DNA from: a virus
Virus record (IMG/VR): IMGVR_UViG_3300038701_000530
Location: 1 to 29,691 of that record
DNA: 29,691 bases
Direction: 5' to 3' (one strand)
Of the stretch, positions 27,886 to 29,691 are shown piece after piece. Numbering within the stretch: position 1 is the first letter of the stretch; each line of letters starts with the position of its first letter. The translations under genes were made by a program, and so were the position numbers. The notes beneath the pieces are model-generated. The model searched no databases and was not told the origin of the DNA. It saw only the letters and a list, made by a program, of their open reading frames with translations.

Positions 27886-27913
27886 GGGATTACCAACAAT
27901 ATAGGAGTTTAAC

Positions 27914-28228
27914 ATGGCTAAAATATTCGAATCATCAATAAAAGCACATCTTTACATAAATATGTGGGAGAGTAAAGATGAAGCGCATCATTTTTACGAA
28001 CATGACGCTGTTTACAGCATTGAAGACGCTATAAAAGATTACCATGAGTGGGACTGGACTGACGACACTTATGCATTAACTCTAAAGTTAGATTTAGTTA
28101 ATGGAACTTTTGAGCGTATCGATATTACTGATTATATTGAAGAAGAAGATGAAGATGAAGACTCTGTGGGTGAAGAATACGAGCGTTTAACTGGTCATGA
28201 AATGGGCGTTTGCCCTGGGAGAGTTTAA
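27914..28228 (+). CDS. 104-residue acidic protein, first gene of second rightward operon
   Basis: Starts MAKIFESSIKAHLYINMWES after AGGAG. The sequence is acidic, with YHEWDWTDDTYALTLKLD in the middle and an intense acid cluster DYIEEEDEDEDSVGEEYE near 75-93. Ends GMCPGRV-like with GVCPGRV. A beta-strand pair (ALTLKLDLVNGTFERIDI) followed by an acid tail is compatible with a DNA-mimic or host-enzyme inhibitor, as are many leading early phage genes. That is only a suggestion. No metal, membrane or enzyme motif is visible. Confidence 0.75.
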   Translation: MAKIFESSIKAHLYINMWESKDEAHHFYEHDAVYSIEDAIKDYHEWDWTDDTYALTLKLDLVNGTFERIDITDYIEEEDEDEDSVGEEYERLTGHEMGVCPGRV

Positions 28229-28230
28229 TT

Positions 28231-28476
28231 ATGTTTTACAGTAAAAAAAGGTCTGAGCTACTAAACGAGTTAAGGGAAGCCAATCAGCAACTAAAGGTTT
28301 TGGAGGATAGGCTTATCAATAAAACTTTAGAGTTGGATTTATTAAGGTCAGAAACGGAGCTTTTACTTGGTGCGGAGTATATACTCGGTGAAGGCTTTAG
28401 AAAGAAGTACGACAACACTAGTAACTTAATCGTTAGAGATGATGTTAAGCTATGGAATAAAAGGAGGGTTAATTAG
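28231..28476 (+). CDS. 81-residue coiled-coil protein
   Basis: From ATG 28231 (GGGAG upstream; a TTG frame begins seven codons earlier but is less likely). The first 50 residues form an obvious coiled coil: SELLNELREANQQLKVLEDR, then LINKTLELDLLRSETELLLG. The end is basic (KLWNKRRVN). Probably a small oligomeric protein; nothing shows its partner. It is two bases after the acidic gene and likely translated with it. No membrane or catalytic features. Confidence 0.68.
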   Translation: MFYSKKRSELLNELREANQQLKVLEDRLINKTLELDLLRSETELLLGAEYILGEGFRKKYDNTSNLIVRDDVKLWNKRRVN

Positions 28477-28524
28477 ATGGTAGAGAAACTAAGGAGGGAT
28501 GAGACATGGTATTTGAATATATAA
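28477..28524 (+). CDS. Possible 15-residue coupling peptide
   Basis: ATG 28477, with AGGAGGG nine bases before it, encodes MVEKLRRDETWYLNI and stops inside the next gene, whose AAGGAGGG site is inside this frame. The layout resembles the short peptide ahead of the methyltransferase. If translated, it would feed ribosomes to the Cys-rich protein. Confidence 0.25.
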   Translation: MVEKLRRDETWYLNI

Positions 28525-28760
28525 CAAAGACCGAGGCGCAAGAGAAGTCTGGAATAAAAAAACTAGATGGACGTAGGAAGTATTTTATCTGGGAAGGTGA
28601 GGTTTGCATTGATAAAAAGTACACACACCCTTGTTCTGGATGTGCGTGTAATTGTTGTCATACACGAGGTGCTGGCTGTTTTGAATGTGGATTTACTGGA
28701 AAGAGAGTTGGTAGCGTTCCTGTTCCTATTAAATATCTAAACACTAACCAAGGAGAATAG
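28506..28760 (+). CDS. Cysteine-rich zinc-finger protein
   Basis: 84 residues. Eight cysteines, seven of them between 43 and 61: PCSGCACNCCHTRGAGCFEC followed by GFTGKRVG. The C-x2-C / C-x2-C-G-x-T-G arrangement recalls the CxxCxGxG repeats of the DnaJ zinc centre and small phage zinc fingers, so one or two zinc ions are likely. The N-terminal 33 residues include YFIWEGEV. It may bind a nucleic acid or a host protein. No standard family is certain. GGAGG lies about ten bases before the ATG. Confidence 0.7.
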   Translation: MVFEYITKTEAQEKSGIKKLDGRRKYFIWEGEVCIDKKYTHPCSGCACNCCHTRGAGCFECGFTGKRVGSVPVPIKYLNTNQGE

Positions 28761-28763
28761 ATT

Positions 28764-28955
28764 ATGGCTGAAACTGAAATAAAAGCTCGCATAGACGAAT
28801 CAAGGGCTAGGATGCAAAAGTTCTATGGCAAGCTAATTAACCAAAACGAGTATGCCGTGCAGTGTGATTATATAGATGGCTTAACAGCTATCAGAGGCAT
28901 GTTTACAATTGATAAGGATTTATTAGAGAGGATAAAAAGCTATGAGAGTAATTAA
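28764..28955 (+). CDS. 63-residue helical protein
   Basis: Starts MAETEIKARIDESRARMQKF and is helical throughout, ending KDLLERIKSYESN. AAGGAGAA precedes the ATG. The middle with NEYAVQCDYIDGLTAIRGMF suggests a helical hairpin. It overlaps the protease gene by 14 bases. Not recognised, and with nothing but context available no function can be given. Confidence 0.66.
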   Translation: MAETEIKARIDESRARMQKFYGKLINQNEYAVQCDYIDGLTAIRGMFTIDKDLLERIKSYESN

Positions 28956-29427
28956 TATATTTATAGAGGCTTGGCTATACGGTATAGCTATACTTGCAGT
29001 ATGTGCAGTTGTGTTGCTAAGTGCTTTACCTGCTAATGCTAATCAGTTTCAAGGCATGCTTGATGATGTGCTGGAAAGGCAACCAATACAATGGAACTTT
29101 GATAGACAATTTACTGTTGATGATATAAAGGAAGCGCTTAACCAAACTCCAGCCTTAAACTATAAGAACGATGAAATTGAAAATTTTGCCACACCAAAGG
29201 AGCTAGAGTACAATTCAGGGGATTGTGAAGATATAGCAATTTGGAGGGCTTATAAACTAGCAGAGAAGGGTACTGGGCGCTTGCAATTATATTTAGGTAA
29301 TCAAGGCTATACTTCCCATGCTGTGCTTGTAGCTAACGGAAAATGGGTTTTAGACAACCTTAAGAGCTATCCATATGATATCAAGCACTTGAATATGGAA
29401 GTAATTTATAAACTAGAGATAATTTAA
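28942..29427 (+). CDS. Exported transglutaminase-like cysteine protease (BTLCP/LapG type)
   Basis: 161 residues. Residues 1-34 are a signal sequence or anchor (LYGIAILAVCAVVLLSALPA then NANQ), so the enzyme acts in the periplasm. The active-site triad of the bacterial transglutaminase-like cysteine protease group is visible: C95 in SGDCEDIAIWRAYKL, H126 in SHAVLVANG and D138 in WVLDNLKSY. LapG of this group clips a large biofilm adhesin. In a phage such an enzyme might release the host from surfaces, alter receptors or weaken the envelope. The regulator and adhesin partners of LapG are not in this window. Length is short for the family. Confidence 0.82.
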   Translation: MRVINIFIEAWLYGIAILAVCAVVLLSALPANANQFQGMLDDVLERQPIQWNFDRQFTVDDIKEALNQTPALNYKNDEIENFATPKELEYNSGDCEDIAIWRAYKLAEKGTGRLQLYLGNQGYTSHAVLVANGKWVLDNLKSYPYDIKHLNMEVIYKLEII

Positions 29428-29438
29428 AGGATTATATT

Positions 29439-29691
29439 ATGACAGAGAAACTATGGGAATGCTTCTTAGACGAATCCTATTATCACATGTTTTGCGTTAT
29501 GAATAAAAAGCACAGGGGATTTGATGACTCTATTCACGTAAAAACAAAAGAAGAAGCTGAGTATATACGTGATAAATTTAACATGCACACAGAGCTTGTA
29601 GAGGCGTTGGAAGATGTGCTTTTACAATTTGATTCATGCACGATACGACAGGATAATCTTAAAACTAAAATTAGAAATTTAATCAACATTC
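29439..29691 (+). CDS. Unrecognised protein, truncated by the window edge
   Basis: At least 84 codons from ATG 29439 with AAGG eight bases upstream; no stop before the right edge. Starts MTEKLWECFLDESYYHMFCV, then a polar segment IHVKTKEEAEYIRDKFNMHT and a helix TELVEALEDVLLQFDSCT. The pattern (short beta start, then HVKTKEEAEYIRD helix, then LVEALEDVL) resembles small phage proteins with an L-E-A-L helix of unknown function. It continues the second rightward operon. Confidence 0.65.
   Translation, partial: MTEKLWECFLDESYYHMFCVMNKKHRGFDDSIHVKTKEEAEYIRDKFNMHTELVEALEDVLLQFDSCTIRQDNLKTKIRNLINI

Noticed and set aside
1-29691. CRISPR array, insertion sequence, integrase or attachment site
   Set aside because: No regularly spaced repeats, transposase motifs, tyrosine/serine recombinase signatures or tRNA-end duplications were seen on either strand.

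Overview
The window is a stretch of tailed-phage (or prophage) genome from a podovirus with a P22-type virion. The identifying chain runs leftward (minus strand) in P22 order: small terminase of the gp3 type, large terminase, portal, scaffold, coat, gp4-like and gp10-like head-completion/tail proteins, three probable ejection proteins, then a tail fibre with a collar-type C-terminus. The DNA is AT-rich, coding is dense, and many genes overlap as TAATG or ATGA. A DUF2312/GapR-like gene hints at an alphaproteobacterial host, but the host is not proven. No integrase, lysin, DNA polymerase, tRNA or CRISPR was recognised, and genes run off both ends, so this is only part of the genome.

Layout. (1) 1-14714, minus: virion module from the tail-fibre end back to the portal. 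A near-perfect sigma70-type promoter (14793-14820) sits on the terL stop codon and probably drives portal and everything downstream. (2) 14817-16698, minus: terL and terS. (3) 16703-18954, minus: many small proteins, several membrane or zinc-binding, including four genes under 50 codons. (4) 18969-20982, minus: a beta-class DNA methyltransferase, a possible helicase-loader-like protein and a winged-helix O-like replication protein, the last two overlapping by 98 bases. (5) 20983-21583: 600 bases without a protein gene. It holds a leftward promoter with a leader that can form an H-type pseudoknot before an unusually long Shine-Dalgarno, iteron-like repeats (possible origin), and a rightward promoter that would make a structured OOP-like RNA. 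(6) 21584-23322, minus: small genes, two membrane proteins and a 63-residue XRE-type repressor/Cro-like regulator at the head.

(7) 23354-23444: divergent control region. The regulator promoter and the rightward promoter both carry the 14-mer TATTACTYAAYATT between -35 and -10; a third exact copy is in a second rightward promoter at 27857-27885. (8) 23470-27390, plus: recombination and nucleic-acid genes (Rad52-type annealing protein, SSB, GapR-like, HNH-like nuclease, NinB, a putative zinc metallopeptidase). (9) 27382-27753, minus: a VRR-NUC-type nuclease with its own promoter, inserted against the flow. (10) 27914-29691, plus: a second early operon of small proteins with an exported LapG-like transglutaminase-fold cysteine protease.

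One small DNA-binding regulator seems to set the divergent early operons. The rightward ones supply recombination and accessory functions; the leftward one leads through replication to packaging and the virion genes. The least explained parts are the non-coding RNA-like elements at 20983-21620 and 23043-23126. All functions are read from sequence by eye; no database search was run.
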